This document shows positions 34,301 to 49,300 of a stretch of 64,000 nucleotides of DNA, piece after piece. The DNA is from Gambelia wislizenii (taxonomy: Eukaryota; Chordata; Lepidosauria; Squamata; Crotaphytidae): NCBI GenBank assembly GCA_030847615.1, contig JAUMIR010000012.1, forward strand, positions 67,001-131,000, given 5' to 3'. Made by a program: the position numbers and the translations under genes. The notes under the pieces are model-generated. The model searched no databases, was not told the DNA's origin, and saw nothing but the letters and a program-made list of their open reading frames with translations. How positions within the stretch are numbered: position 1 is the first letter of the stretch; every line of letters begins with the position of its first letter.

Positions 34301-37300
34301 CTACTATCTTGCTAGTTTGTTCTAAATGCTGATCCTCTTATGTTCTCCTTTATAGGATGAGTATTACCATTTATTGGCAGAGAAAATTTATAAAATACAA
34401 AAGGAGCTGGAAGAAAAACGGAGGTCTCGTTTACATAAGCAAGGAATCTTGGGTAATCAGCCCACCTTACAGACTCCTGGGACTCAGCCTCCAGGCATCC
34501 CACAGGTGACTGTAGCCATGGGACAAACACAACCGGTGAGACCTCCCAGTAAGTACCAAACTCAAAGAAGGGGACAGGCTGGGGAAAAGGAAGTTCGTGT
34601 GTAATGTTTTGATACATTTTATGACCCTCCAGTCAGATAATTCACATGGCCAACAAAGTGGCTGACAATGAAATCAAAAATATGAAAGGACAGAATTAAG
34701 TAAAGGCACAATAAGATCACTACCTTCACCTGCTCCCAAAAATTTACAGTATCTGTAAAGTAGCTCCATACAGTAGCTGGCTTGTTACATTCTGAACGAT
34801 CTTCAAGGATGGTCCCATGTAGAGTGATTACAGTAGTCCATTTGGTGGTAAGTGAAGGCATGTATCATAGTATCAATAACTAAGCATTTTCTAACTCAAT
34901 GCCATTCAGATTTATTAGAACACAAGTCCCATCGTTTCAGTGGCCATGCTGAATGCAGGATGATGAGAGTTGTTAGAACTCTCTCAAAATTTATGTCCCA
35001 CTCCCTCTTTGTGCATTCCTGTTATGCTCCTCATGTGGAGAGTGGTTTTGTGAAGAAGGGAGCTACCCTGTTTGCAGAGGTTATGGGTGTCACTACAGCG
35101 ATGATTTTCCAGTATTCCGGATCTTGTGGAGAAGCCCTCACAGGGGATACTCTCCTCCTCTTCTCATGTGAGAAATGCACACTGCTCTGCCTCCTGGTGC
35201 GCTTGCTTTAATGCACAGTTCTGTAATGCCTGTACAGAGCTTAAGTTTCTGTCAGTGTTCCTGTCTTCTGGGGGTCCGTACACACACACTGGCATCTGAC
35301 TGAAAGGAGCAATAAATGTGATATCCTGACAGTTGCACCTCCTAACTTCCTGGGCAGTTTCATATGGAGGTGAAACAGTGTTGGAGTGAGGCTGTGGTTT
35401 TGGGGTACTACCTTCTGGAACCTAGCCACTTGAAAAGAGTAGTGCTTCTGTGAAAAAGCCCCTGCCGGTCAGTAATCCTACCAGGCTGACAGTGACAGCA
35501 TCAGTGAGGATCATGAATCCGGTGGATGGTACAAAGAGGTGCAAGAGATATAGGAGAGCTGTAAGTGTTTCAGCCCCATCTTACCTCTTGTAAAACAGTT
35601 TCAACCCACAGCTCATCTGGAGCTCAATTAACAGAAAATGAGCCATAATTGATTGAATCTATTTGTGACTAAATAATATTGAGCGAGGGGGAGTATACAT
35701 TTGTCTCAGCAGCCATCATCCCACTTGTGGGAGACAGAGGGCTTGCCACTTTCCATCAGAGAGCCTGCCTGGCAGTGTACTTTTAATGTCTTTTCCCAAA
35801 ACACCAGGAGTGTCTTTTTTAGTTGAGTTGTTTTTTAATCAGTCAAATTAATCACACTTCTAAACCTGTCTTGCAGATGGGCCTGTGTCTGTGCCAAACG
35901 TGCCTGTGAGCCGCATGCAGGTCTCGCAAGGTATTTAACATGCATTTCCACTTGTCTTTCTCTCAGCCTTTTCATTTTGTTGTCTTGTTTTGGGGGCAAG
36001 GGTGTTGATTCTCCCTTTCCTCACTTTCCCTTGAGTTTCTCCCATCAATGGGTGGAGGCATATAAGGGTGTTTTGGGGAGATGGGGAGGCCGTGGCCTTA
36101 AAGGTCCTGTTGTACATTTCAGCCATGGAGCTGCTTCGGTAGTTTGAGGTGGGCACACACACAAAAATTGTGCAAAAAAAGGGTTTATGCTTCCAGTTTC
36201 TTCAGCGTGGGTCCCCATTACTCTGCTGTCCTGAACTCAGAGCCAGCGGAGGACCCCAGAATGCAAGAAGCCGCAGGAGGATCCAGTCCCAGGCTAGGCA
36301 GCCATGGCAGCCAGCTACTGCTCTCCTCCTTCCCCGTCCAGCAACACGAGTCACCTTTTCTCATACAAACCTCGGTGTGTTGAAGGTGTCTCTTTTCCTG
36401 GATTACCCCTCAATTCCATTTCCTTTTCTCCAGAGGCATGAAAGAGGAAAGGTGGTAGATCACATGTTTGTGTTTTTAACAGCAATCCCGTGGGAGGGAT
36501 GGAGTGGGCCACAGCAGCCCGCAGGCGCTGCCTCCCTGCTCTGTTTAATGTGCTGAGGGATTCATGCAGCAGCAATGGCCAGTGTTTCCATTGGGGGGCA
36601 GCTTCTCTTTTTTTAGGCGGGACTGAAGAGACGTGATGGAAGAGAATGGGGGGGGGCACTTTCCTTACCCTCTTGTTCTTCAAGTGCTTTCTGTGCAGTC
36701 CCATAGCCTCTTCTCTCCCTTCCCCAAAGAGCGCACATGTGCTCACATTTCTGGCAACAGTTAGGAAGCATGCAGGTAAGGTGCTGGCCTTGGCCATTGT
36801 GGACCACCTCATGCGCCAGAGTCTATGAAAGCCTAATGAACAGGCAGGTGCGTGTGCAGCAGGTCTTACATGAGGGGTGTCCCTAAGAGGAATGTGGAGA
36901 AAATAAGCTGCATGGTTGGGCCTGGCCAGGCCGTGGTTTTCTCCCGTCTGTGCATAGCACCTGCCACATCTAAACCATGGGAAGAAGGCGGAAGAGCACC
37001 TTTCAGTAGGAACAGCTGGGTAGAGAATTAGGAGGCTGTGAAAAAAGGGAGGTTTCCACACTGAGAAAAGAACCTTCCGGTCCCATTGGCGTTGGGTTTG
37101 TTTTGGCTTGATTGGGTTTATTTTCACAGTTTAGTAGTTTATCAAAAACGTGGCCACAAGAATTTCTTGTGAACTTAGTTTTCCTTCCCCGTTTACTCCA
37201 GAGCCCTGTGCGGATCTGGTTTTGCTGTCATTCTGGCTTGATCTGTGACAGAAACATAGGTGGATTGAGCTGTATGCCAACAGTCTGGGCGATTTACTCC

Positions 37301-40300
37301 TAACAAACTGTCCTGGGGCTGCATTTTGCAGGAATGAATCAGTTTAACCCCATGTCCATAGGGAATGTCCAAATGCCTCAAGCCTCACTTGGACCACGTG
37401 CTGCTTCTCCAATGAACCATCCCGTCCAGATGAACAACATGGGCTCAGTTTCAGCGGTTTGTATCTCATTTTTTTACTCTGCGTTGTTTAAATATCAGCT
37501 GGTGGGATACCTGCAGAAAATACATTCAGATAATGGTTGCCTTATAGTGCTTTCCAGTATTGCTACATTTGAGTTCTAGATGAGTCTTTTCCTCTGAAGT
37601 TCTTCTGGGGCAAAAGCTTACATCTCTTCCACCTTTGCGTCTGCATAGTGTAAGCTGGCAGTGACCCAGAAGTTCTGCTTAACTGTGGCCCACACTTGAG
37701 TTTACCATTCGTGGTTCAGGTGATGTGGGGTGGCACTGGATGACTGTCTGGAGACATTCCAGTCAGGCTTTCCTTTGGGATATGGGTCTGAGACTGCTTC
37801 AGTTGCCCTGCTAGACAGGGAAGCAGATCCTTTTTGGTTCTCCTGGTGGTTTCTGCTGCTGTCTGTGGTGGATCCAGTGTGTGATACATATTGCAGTGGT
37901 CCTGATCCTTCCAGTCAGGCTATCCATACCCAGAAGAGGATACCTGGGGATACCGTGGTACCTTTGGCATATGGTCTCCCACAGGGATCTCTGTTCTCTC
38001 CCTCATGGTGTCCCATGTCTACATAAAGCCAATGGGAAAAATCATTCAGGGCTTTGTTTTCCGTACAGTGATGGTGCCCAGCTCCTTTGCTCCTGATCAC
38101 CTAACATCAAGGAAGTAGTTGAAAACCGCTGAATGCTGTCTTGACATGAAAACAGCGAGGGGAGGGTGAATGAGTTGAAGTTAAACCCTGGCAAGGTGGG
38201 GGTGCTGCCGGCCAGTAAAAAACCTGGTTTCAAAACAGGGATTCATCCTGGTCTGCAGGAAGCTTGTGTTCCCTGAGCAGCAAGGGGTGAGCCTGTTCTC
38301 TGGGAGTCCTCCTTAACCTGGGCTGCCAGGTGGCAATGCTGGCAAGGGGGGCTTTAACAGACCAGTTGCCACCTTTCCAGAGCCCTGAGCCTGACTAGGA
38401 ACAGTCATCTGTGCCTTGAACACATTGTCTCTAGAGTACTGAAATGTGGGTCCACGTTTGTCCAGGAGCTTCAGCTGTTGCTGAATGCTTGGCACTGGGG
38501 TTATGTGGCTCTGTTGCTGAGAGCCCTGTGCTGGTTGCCTGTGGCTTTCTGGTCCCAATCCAGGTGTGCGTTTTACTTTCCAGAGCCCTGGATGTCCTGG
38601 CCCTGTCTCATTAGGAGCCTGCCCAGAGGTCACCAGGAGGTGGCATTGCCCACAGAGTTCCCAGGCTTTCATAGGCCGCCTTATGGAAACAACATGAAGA
38701 GACATCTCTTCCATCTGGCCTTTTAAATATTTCTGGTGCTTTAGTATTACTGTCATGATGTTAGTGATTTTATTGTTGAATTTGTTTTGGGGAATGTTCG
38801 TTAACTTTCTTCAGTACTGTTTTAGTGTAAACATGGAATTAAAAATTAATGCATAATAAAATATAATAAATGTACCCTGTCAAATCAATTTATTAAAATT
38901 CCAGATAAATATTTCACCAATCCAATATGAGCGAAAGTGTCAGGAGGGCCTTGGGAGAATGTTGACGCCACCCAGTTATCTAAGTTACACCGGGGAAGCA
39001 TATTCCACACAATGGAATTGGTTTTACATTGCAAATCTAGTTTAGCTTTGAGAAAGGCTGTAGTATCACATTCTTGGCTATGATGCAAGCTCTCTCTCCC
39101 TCTTGAAGATGTGCACCTAAAATGTGGTGCCCAGACTCCTATAGCAGCCGGCTCCTTTTGTTTGCTAGATGGCTCTGTCTCCTTCCCGGATGCCTCAGTC
39201 CCAGAGCATGATGGGAGCTCATTCCAACAACCTGGTGGGCCAGACGTCTACCCAGAACCAGTTCCTCACTCAGAATCAATTTCCTGCCTCTGGTGGAGCT
39301 CTGAATGTCAACAGCGTCGCCATGGGGCAGTCAGCAGCCCAGGCGGGAGTGTCACAGGTATGCCCTGGGGGCAATCCAGTGAGGCTGGATTGTAAGAGGG
39401 AGTTGGAAGGTTTAGTTGACAGGTCTCTGAGGATGGAGAGTTTTGTATCTGCCAGGTGTAGAGGATTATCCGGTCATAATTGTAGCAGCAGCACCAACAA
39501 TAATAGCTTGGCAGAAGGACGCAGTTAGAACTGGAGAGCATCCGGTGCGGCAGTTGTGGCTGCAGTAGAGAGAGAGAGAGAGACGGGTGCTCTTCGGACT
39601 CTGCGCTGCGCGTGCTTCATAAACGTTGGGATGTCGTGCTAACTGCATCTCCTTCCGCAGGGACAGGTTCCGGGAGCTGCGCTGCCAGGTTCCGTCAATA
39701 TGCTAGGACCACCCAACAACCAGCCGGCCTGTCCCCCTGTCACACAGCCCCCCCTTCACCAGCCTGCACCCCCTTTGTCCACTGCTGTGGCCGGCGTGCC
39801 ATCAGTCCAGCACCCAACTGCGCCAGGAATGACTCCCCCGCAACCCGCAGCTCCTGCCCAGCCAGCCACCCCGCTGTCTGCTTCAGGACAAGCCCCCACC
39901 CCAGTGCCTGGGTCCGTCCCCAGTACCATGCAGATGCAGAGCACACCTTCGGGGCAGACCGCAGCACAGGCTCAAGCGATGCCACAGCCTCAGACCCCAG
40001 GACAGCCCCCCTCTGTGCCAACCCCACAGCCACCTCAACAGCTGCAGCCGCCACCCATGTCTGTGCAGGCCCCTGCCACTCCTGTGAGTATCTGGCGTTT
40101 CCACAGAGCGCCGCGTGAGAGCACGAGGGCACCACTCCAGGGTCAGGCTCTATCCTCCGAGGACACTGTGGAGGAGAGTGAAGGGGGGGGGACCTGGATG
40201 AGCCACCGTCTGCCCCTGGTTAGCATAGAGTAATCTTCCCCCCACCCCTGTCCCGGGTTGGAATTTGGATTCTATACTTCTTGGAAACAGGGAGCCATCT

Positions 40301-43300
40301 TTTGAAATTCAGGGGAATGCTCATTCACAGAACCCCCTGCTTACACTTAATCTGGAATGGAATGTGCTGGTATTGACAAGGCCCAGGGGGGCGGGAGGGA
40401 GGGAGCACCCACTGCTGGGCCCCCTTCCCACTGGGGACGGGACGTTAGTGTTTCCACCTGAAAGCAGGGAAGAGCTGGATGAAAAGCCTTGGGGATGGCT
40501 GGGGTCCCTTTCTCAGGGCTCTCCCAGCAAGCGTTGCTCGGCAGCCTTCTTTTTCCAGAAACAAGGTGGGTCTGAGTAAGGGCCCCGGGGGGCGGGGGGG
40601 CGTCCATATGGTCCATTCAGGATGGGCTTCAGTAAGATCAGCCAACCAAGAGGTCTGCTGCTCAGACCATGGGGCCTCCCTTTTAGCCATTTTCCCTCAC
40701 TTCCTCTTTTCTTTTAAAGCCATGTATAAACATTTAGGTAACTCTGCCTTGTGTTGACCATTTTCATGAGTTTACCACTTGCACTCCTGCCTTGGTGGTT
40801 CTTTGAAACAGAGAAGAAGCTATTATATTCCATTAAAGAAGAGTAGATGTGCCCAATTCATACAGATAGTGCATATCCTGGGACAGTGATGTGCAAATAT
40901 TCTAGAAAGACTAGCCATGGGAGACTGAGAAACTATTATTAGGAGGCAGATACTGGAGATATAGAAATGTTAAATGCCAATGCCAAACTAGAATCGATCC
41001 TAGAATTGTTGAGAAGGAAGGGAGTGGGGGGGGGCACCTCGTCCATCCCATACTGTGCAAGAACACACAACAAAAGCCCTCCTAGAGAGCTGGGCTCTAT
41101 TCATGCAGGTTTTAGTCACGTCCAAGGTTTTCTCTTGCACTGCAGATATTGACACATCACAATTAGGAAGGTGCTGATTCCTGCAGCTGTGGCTGGCCAT
41201 TACCTGTCTTGCATAGATTTCATCTTTTCAAGGAAATGTCATTAGAGTGCACCTCTTGGGTCCTGTTGGGTTCCATGCTTTCCCCTTGTTGCCCATGTGG
41301 ACATACCCCTGGCAATTTCAAGGTAACACTTGCTGTATCTAATGAAGTTGTCTCTAGTCCACAGACATTTTTGCATAATAAAAAATTAGTCTGCAAGACA
41401 CCACAGGTTATTATTTAAAACTCCTGTACCCTCCTCTTTGAATAACTGAAAAACTTTCTCCAGGTGGCTTATGGTAAAATATAAAGCATGGTGCAGATAA
41501 GCATCATCAGTAAAATAAAAATGTAGGCAGCAAGTGTGAAAACAGCATAAAAGCCCAGAGAGCTAAAATACCCTATTACGGTGCCTGGAAAAATGAAAAG
41601 GTCTTCTTGACATAAGACCAACATCAGAACAGGTGTCCGGTGAGCAGGTGCCAGCCCTGGGAAGGGCCCCTTCCCAGAGCCCTCCCTGCAAGCCCAGGAG
41701 GCCTGTAAACTCAGCACTGCCCTTGGAACCCAATCAGGAGGCAGGGCAGGTGTCCTCTCATTGGCCAGCCCCAGTTAGCACCCTCTCAGGTGTATGCTGT
41801 GCACGTTCCTGAACTGTCTTCAGAGGCACCACGCCTTGACAGAAGGTGAAGTGAGGGCTTACCCAGGTGGGTGGATAGCTGAGGGAGGGCTGCTTCCTAC
41901 AACTACTTGTTTGGTGGCTCTGCCGCTGCTCTAGAAAGTGCCTTCCATTCCCTGCTCTAAGCTTTTCAGGTGCTAGGTACCTGCCCCACCCTTACGCTCC
42001 TTCTCTGTCCTCCCACACAGTGGGTTCTGGGCTAGGCAGACAACATGCGGGCTCCTTGGCATGACATCCCTGCCAGGTGGGGGGCTCCCATTCACATGGG
42101 TTTTGCAGGCTCTGTGCCAGAGCGAGAGCCCATTCCTTCTCTGCTCAGAAGCGCTGTTCCTTTTTCTTGGTAGCTCTCACAAGCAGCAGCAGCAAGCATT
42201 GACAACAGAGTGCCCAGTCCGGGTTCTGCGGCCAGTGCGGACATCAACACCCAGCAGTTTGGGCATGAGCTGCAAATGCCAGAGGGAAAGTCTGAAGTTA
42301 AGACTGAAAAAGCTGAGGCTGAGTCTGACGAAACCCAAGTGGAGGCAAAGCTGGAGGTAAAGATGTGACTTGAAGGCTTCTTCCTTGCTTAGCTGGAGAA
42401 CTGAATAAGGTGGTTGTTTACAGTGGAGAGGTGACTGTTTGTTTGGCCTTGTTCTTTCCAGCTGGATGAAGAGGCGGTGGGGCCCACACAAACCAAAGAA
42501 GAACCAAGTGGGGAAGATAGCAAGCAGGAACCAATGGAGATAGAAGGAAAGAAGCGGGAGGTGAAAGAGGACGAAGACAGCGGCTGCAGTAGCACCACTT
42601 CACAGTCCGTGTCGCCATCTCAGCCGCGGAAAAAGAGTGAGTAGCCCCTGGGCTTGTGGGCTTCTTGAATTGTGTTCCTGCCTTCTCCCACCAGAGACGG
42701 AAAGCGCCACAGCGTTCAAAGTGCCTCTGGGGGTATCCCGTCACAAGCCAAGGAGCACAGACAATTATGTCTTCTTCCTTGCATTAAGGAAGTAATAGCA
42801 TGAATAGTTGTAAAATGCATTCTTCCTGAATGTGGCAGTTAATGTGTGCCCCTCACATCTAATAGCGATGAATTTGTTCCATCTTCTCCCTAAACCATCA
42901 GACCAAGAGGTCATTATATCTTGTGGAATTGAATTCCATCAGATAATGATAAATTGCTGGAGAAATATTGGTTATTTACTTCAAGAATAGATGGAACTGA
43001 CCTTCAGAGCTATTTGTATTAACCACTTTAAACCATTTCAACAGTCTTTAAACCTGAAGAGCTGCGCCAAGCACTCATGCCCACCTTGGAAGCTTTGTAC
43101 CGTCAGGACCCTGAGTCTCTACCTTTCCGGCAGCCTGTGGACCCTCAGCTCCTGGGCATTCCAGTAAGTGAGGAAGCGAGCAGGCATCGAGTTGCTCCCT
43201 TGCATCCTAGTTTGTTCCTGTCAGCATCACTGATCCTCTTGGGCAGCCATGCAAGATCCTTTCTGCATCAGCCAGGGTGCCTCAGCATAAACATAGACTG

Positions 43301-46300
43301 GGAACAGGTTCACAGAGCCTCTTCCTTGTGCTTGCGTTATACCTTTTTGGCAAGCCATCCTTGCTGCAAAGGCCAGCAGGCCCTGCCTTAGTTTCCCAGC
43401 AGGTCAACAAGTTGCTGTGAAGCAACCAGGTTAGTTCCCCAGGCCTTCTGGGTCATATTAGGGGATTAATAGTTCCCTTCTAGGTTGAACGGCTTGGTTG
43501 GACAGCCCTGGATTGTTCAGTAGCAAGTCATATAAGATTTTCACGTCGTTGTTGTTGTTGTTGTTATGTGCCTTCAAGCCATTTCTGACGTATGGCAACC
43601 CTAACGCGGGCCTCTGAAAAGGTTTCCTTGGCCAGATTTGTTCCAAGGGACTTTGTCACCATGGCCTTATGCTAAGTCGGAGAGGGTGGCTTGCCCAAGG
43701 TCACCAAGTGGGCTTCTGGGGCTGAATGCGAGTTTAAACCCCAGTCTCCTGGAGTCCTAGCCCAACACTCAAACCACTACACCACACTGTCATCTTAGCA
43801 CAGTGTCAAGTAATTTGCCTACTAGGTTGCCTTTGGCTTCCCAAACCGACTGCCCTCCATAATGTTTTGGACTTCAGTTTTCATGACCCTCTCTAGTGTG
43901 TTAGCAAAGCTGATGGGTGTCATAGTCCAAAACATCTGCAGGGTGCCATGTTGGAGGAGGTTGAGTCAGACTTTCAGTGTCATCAGAAACTATCTGTTCC
44001 CTTGCACCGTTTGAAGTTAAAAATGTCCTGCTGCACCTGGAACCACTGGGGATAGGAACACCTGGGTTTCCCATCCATTTCTGTTCTTTGACATAGCATA
44101 AGAGATAAGAGCCTTTTCCACCCAGTGTTTTTTTGAAAAGGAAAACAAGAGTGGAAATAAGGATCTGCCAGCCAGAGGCAGAAACCTGGGCCAGTGGCCT
44201 CTTGTTTATTCTCTTGGGAGGTTTGAGTTTAATCCACATCCAAGTGAGAGATTCTGAGTCTTCCAGGAGACACACGCACACACGGCCTTCTCTGTGCACT
44301 TGCACTGCTGAACACTTGGGTTTTGCGCTTCCCACCTCCCTGGTGTTTTGAACCATATCCATCTTTTCCTGTGCTAAGGGGCTTCCTTGCAAATGGCAGC
44401 CTCAGTCTGGCAGCCGGGGTAGCTCCCTCCCACCAGTCACACACTTGCGGTTGCCTTGCCCACAGTTGCCACCTTATTCCAGCAGAGCATGAAGGGTCTG
44501 CACCACCAGCCCTCAAGGGGACCCTAAAAGCAAGGTTGCAAGCAGGGCCCCGCTTCCCACTCTTCTTCAAGCATTCCTGTCAGGTGGGACTTCTCTCTCC
44601 ACACACTGAAAGGTAGATTTCCAAGGCCAGGTGAACTTTCCCGCTCAGCTCGATGTTTATGCAGTCAGTTTTGATCAGAGGCTGGCTGGCTGTGGCACCT
44701 CCTCCTAGCTTTGGCTTTTGCGGAGCAGGAGAGGGGCTCAACACCACAGTTAAGCAGAATTGCCAGAATCCCATAGCAAAACTGATGTGCCTTTTTCCTC
44801 TTTTCTCATTCAAAGGATTATTTTGACATTGTGAAGAATCCCATGGATCTTTCCACCATTAAGCGCAAGTTGGATACCGGGCAGTACCAAGAGCCATGGC
44901 AATACGTGGAGGATGTCTGGCTGATGTTTAATAACGCCTGGCTTTATAACCGCAAGACTTCAAGAGTCTACAAATTTTGCACTAAGCTTGCGGAGGTCTT
45001 TGAGCAAGAAATCGATCCTGTCATGCAGTCTTTGGGATACTGTTGTGGACGCAAGGTGTGTGCGCCTTCTCCTTGACTCTGCAGGTTGGGTCTTCAGAAC
45101 CAAAAACCCCAAACACTGGGTATTCCCTCATTTTGGTTACTCTGTCCTTGAAGATGCTGAGCATGTGTTGCACACAGAGCAGATAAACATGCTTATTAGA
45201 ATCATGTTAGGAAGTGCATGAATTCATTTCAGATATTAAGGTCTGAGTAGGTATTTTGTTTTAAAAACTATCAGCTTCATTTTTGAAAAAATACTTTCTT
45301 TTTCCCTCCTGTTTTCTTGCATGGGTCTTCATAGAGTACCCCTGTAATGCATATTTAGCTGTTAATTTCATTTTAGCACATATCCCCAAGCAAACATTTT
45401 AATGCATTAGCACTCTGCTGTACCAAATGTGTATGCAAAAGGTATATATGCACTGAACCACAGCTGATGTTAAAGGTATTTTAAATCTGCTTATAAAGGT
45501 TAGTATACTGATTTATGCTATCACTCAAAAGCCTGTATTTCACCCATTTAGCAGGCATAGGAAACACAAGGTGGCAAAATAGGCAATATTTAAAGAAATA
45601 ACTTCAAACTCCTTACAATAATTTTAAAATCCCAAATTGGTAAATAGCACCTGGAGTCCAGCAGCTTCAGGGTTTTCTCTCTTCATGTTTATTTTTAGAT
45701 GTGTTGATTGCTTTTGCTAGTGGAACCGGCAGCACAGTGTTGCAGCCTGTCTTCACCCAGATAGCGGTGCCAGCCACACATGGCTGCAGTCTTCTGTGAA
45801 TTGTGGTGGCTGGCAGGGAGGCTCAGGGAGGGCCGTTTATTCTCTCCTCACCCAATATCCCATTTCCAGCAGGCCACTGAGCATGCCCAGTTCTCTGTGC
45901 CTCCACCTTGTTTCTCACAGGCTCTGTTTTGACTCCAGACCTGCTGGCCCTCAGCCACCCAGGTTTGCTCTAAGAAAGGATGAGGACTCCTTTTAGTTAA
46001 AATTATTAGTCCATCTTCCAGCAAAAGCTTCAGAGGTGACTAACAATTAGAAAAATCAATTCAACATTTAACAATCAGTTTAAAGCAATAAGTTTCTCAA
46101 AAAGATCGCAATTGGTAAAACAGCAGCAGAACCTGGAAACACAAGAATAATTTGTACTGTGCAGTATGTGTGTAAAAGCATGTAGTTCAAGAGAGCAAAT
46201 AATTCTACCTGTTTCTATCTCTTTTGCAGTATGAATTTTCTCCTCAGACTTTGTGCTGCTATGGGAAACAGCTGTGTACTATTCCCCGGGATGCTGCCTA

Positions 46301-49300
46301 CTACAGTTACCAGAATCGGTAAGCCTTTCCTTCTCCTGTTCAGGTTATAATCAAGGACCGAGGAGGGCATGAGACCCACTTACCACATAAATGGCCACCA
46401 CTCGTCCTACCCAGCTCTGTAGCCACAGGCAAGTCTCAGTTTCCGCTCTGCCAGAATGTGTTGTGAGGTCTGAGACTGGCTACTCTTGCAGTATATATGT
46501 GCCAATTATTTTAATTTAAACTGAAGTAACATTTTGAAGTGATATTTGGTATGTTTGTGGACAGAGCCTCAACCCTATGAGGACCAAAGGGGGTGTACAG
46601 AGAAATGCCATTCCAGAATAAGGAGCTTATAGGAGTATTCTGGGGTGTTTAAGAAAAGAAACAGAATGAAACATGGGGCATGGAATTCAAGGATAGGACA
46701 ATGCCTCACTGCTCAGGAAAGTTCAGCTGAATTCTAAATGGGACTTAGTGCCATGGCTGGATTCGCAAAGCCCTCCCTGAGAGGCGTATGCCATGTTCTC
46801 GATCGTGGATTGCTTGGGGCCTACACTGCTTATGACCCATTGAGCCAAATGCCATACCTTCCTCCCTGGGGCATAGCAGAGGCCCAGCCTGGGCAGCCCC
46901 ATGAGCTGTGCCAGCTCAGAGGCTCTTAGGGAGTGTGGCCTGCCTGGTGTGATGTTTTGGGGCTTGGTTGGCCAGTTGCCTACTGGAGTCCTGGAAAGCA
47001 GAGCAGAGGAGACCTAGTAGGCAGGACCTGTTTTTATTCTGTGTGTGTTCCCTTTTCTTGTTCTGTCACTATGTTGTTGTTTCTTTCCTTTACGTTGACT
47101 GCCACAGTCTGTCTTTGTTGCCCTCCTTTGTCTTTCGGCTCATACCTTTTCCAGACATTTTGCCAGGGTTGCCTAGGATGGATAGCATTTTGCTCCCAGC
47201 TCACCTAAAAGAACACTGGGGGTGTGGACTTTTCCAAGTGCTGATTGTATTGTGGCTTTATGCCCTATGGCAGTGGTTCTTAACCCATGGTCCGTGAACC
47301 CCCAGGGAACCACAGTGACTTCATAGGGGGTCCATTAAGGCTTGAAGGCTGCTTGGCCCATCTCCTCCCTGCAGTGGAGTGGCCACGTGGCAGGAGCCAA
47401 GGCAAAGGCCGGCTTGGCCTGCACATTGCCGTTCAATCCACTCCAGCCACAAACATGCAGGAAGAAACAGGAGAAAAGTCTTCCCTCCCCAGCCAGTGCC
47501 TCTGAGGGAAGGTTTAATGGAGAGTGTATTTGTATTATTATTATTATCATCATCATCAAGTATAATTGTAATTATTATTAGCATTTTGAATCTTGAGTTA
47601 AGTCTTGAGGGTCCACAGCAGCAAAAGATATTTGAAGAGGTCCCTGGTAAATCAAAGGTTAAGAACCACTGTCCTGTGGCATCCCTTACACCAGTGAGAG
47701 GCATGGATAAGCTGCCCTCCAGTCTAGTTAACTGAAATTGTGTGATAGGCTTCTAGTCAGTTGCAAAGCTTTCATTCATGACTTCACCTTGTTGTGTATA
47801 ATTAAACTACAAATGTTTATAGATAGATTTACAAAATACACATAAATGGCCAGAAACTGGCCATAGATGCATTTCTGTTAAATGTTTGTTTCCCTAGACA
47901 GACATTTAACTGCAATGCATTTATGGTCAGTTTCCGGCCATTTTTGTGTATCTTATACATTCACATAAATATGAGTTCCATTTCATTTATAATACACTCA
48001 ACAGAGTAGTGGTCAATTTTAACTTCATATTTTCCATCCTGACTATTTTAATATACTAGAAAACAGCCAAAACCTTTCTTCTTAGGTTGGATTGACTAGT
48101 GAGCAGTCCTGATTTATTTGGCTACAGCAAGAGGTCATTTGGCCATCTTCTCAGCAGCTCCTTCCCTCAGTGTTGGGGCTGGGAACCTGCAGTCCTGCAG
48201 CTGCGGTTGGACATCAGCCTGGCTGGTGGTCAGGGCTGCCGGGGACTTTGGTTCCACACTGTGTTGCCCACCGTTAGCTTCAGGGGATACTGACCTATTA
48301 AACCTGACAGCACTCAGGATCAGAGCCCCGTTACTCACTTGGCCAGCTGTGGAGAGATACACTTGCGGTGGGGCCTTCTTGGGGCAAGAGAGCTTGGAAG
48401 GGGGGGGGTTCTTTGTTCCTAGGGATGCCTGGAATGGGGCCACTGCTAACCTGTGCTTTGCCGTGGCTTTCTGCTCTGTCTTGTCTTGGTGTTTGTGTCT
48501 TACTACTACTTCTGTCTGTCTGTGCTGTTTGTCCCTTCCCTCTTTTCTGACCTTCCCTCCCCCTCTGTTCCTTTCCACTGTCCACACTGACCCACCAACC
48601 GACCAACCAACAACGCTCCCCCTTCTACCACGGTGATCGCCCTGCTCTGATTGGTGCTTCCCTTGCTTGTGTGGCTGTGTGTTTTGATGGACCAGTTCAC
48701 CCAAATATGGCCTTCTTGCTGACAGGTATCACTTCTGTGAGAGATGCTTTACTGAAATCCAGGGGGAAAACGTTACCCTGGGTGATGACCCTGCCCAGCC
48801 ACAAACGTAAGTAATCACACAACTTTAGATAGACCTTGCTGGGCTGCTGCCTCTTTGCCATCATCCCAGCTAAATGACATGCAGAGTTGATGCCCTCCTG
48901 CATTTTGGGGGTAGGGGGTTGTATGTCGAGCTGTGGAAAAGCCCAGATGAAATCCAGATCTGCTGGGAGCATCCCGGGTGTCTGTGAACACCCCTCTGTC
49001 TCCATCCTCATCTTTGGGAACATGCAGGCAATAATGGGCACAAAGGCTGCCTTAAAGAACCCTAGGAAGGAATTGTTGTAGTGTTTAGGCAGAGCACCAG
49101 AGCAAAGCAACAAGCAGAATCTTGTAAATATTGACCAGAATCCAGTTGAGGCACAACACCGTGTAACTCTTCTGACAGAGGCAGTGGCAGCAGGAAGGGG
49201 AGGCTGACTAGCTGCCATGGAAAAGCAGGCCGCCGGGGCCCACAGGCTATGTTTCATAACACATCCCTGGCTCTGGCCATGGTTCACTTTGAGGCCCTCT

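Noticed and set aside
36351..37127. 258-codon open frame on the minus strand in intron 11
   Set aside because: No domain, low similarity to anything I know, and it lies within an intron of ordinary composition.
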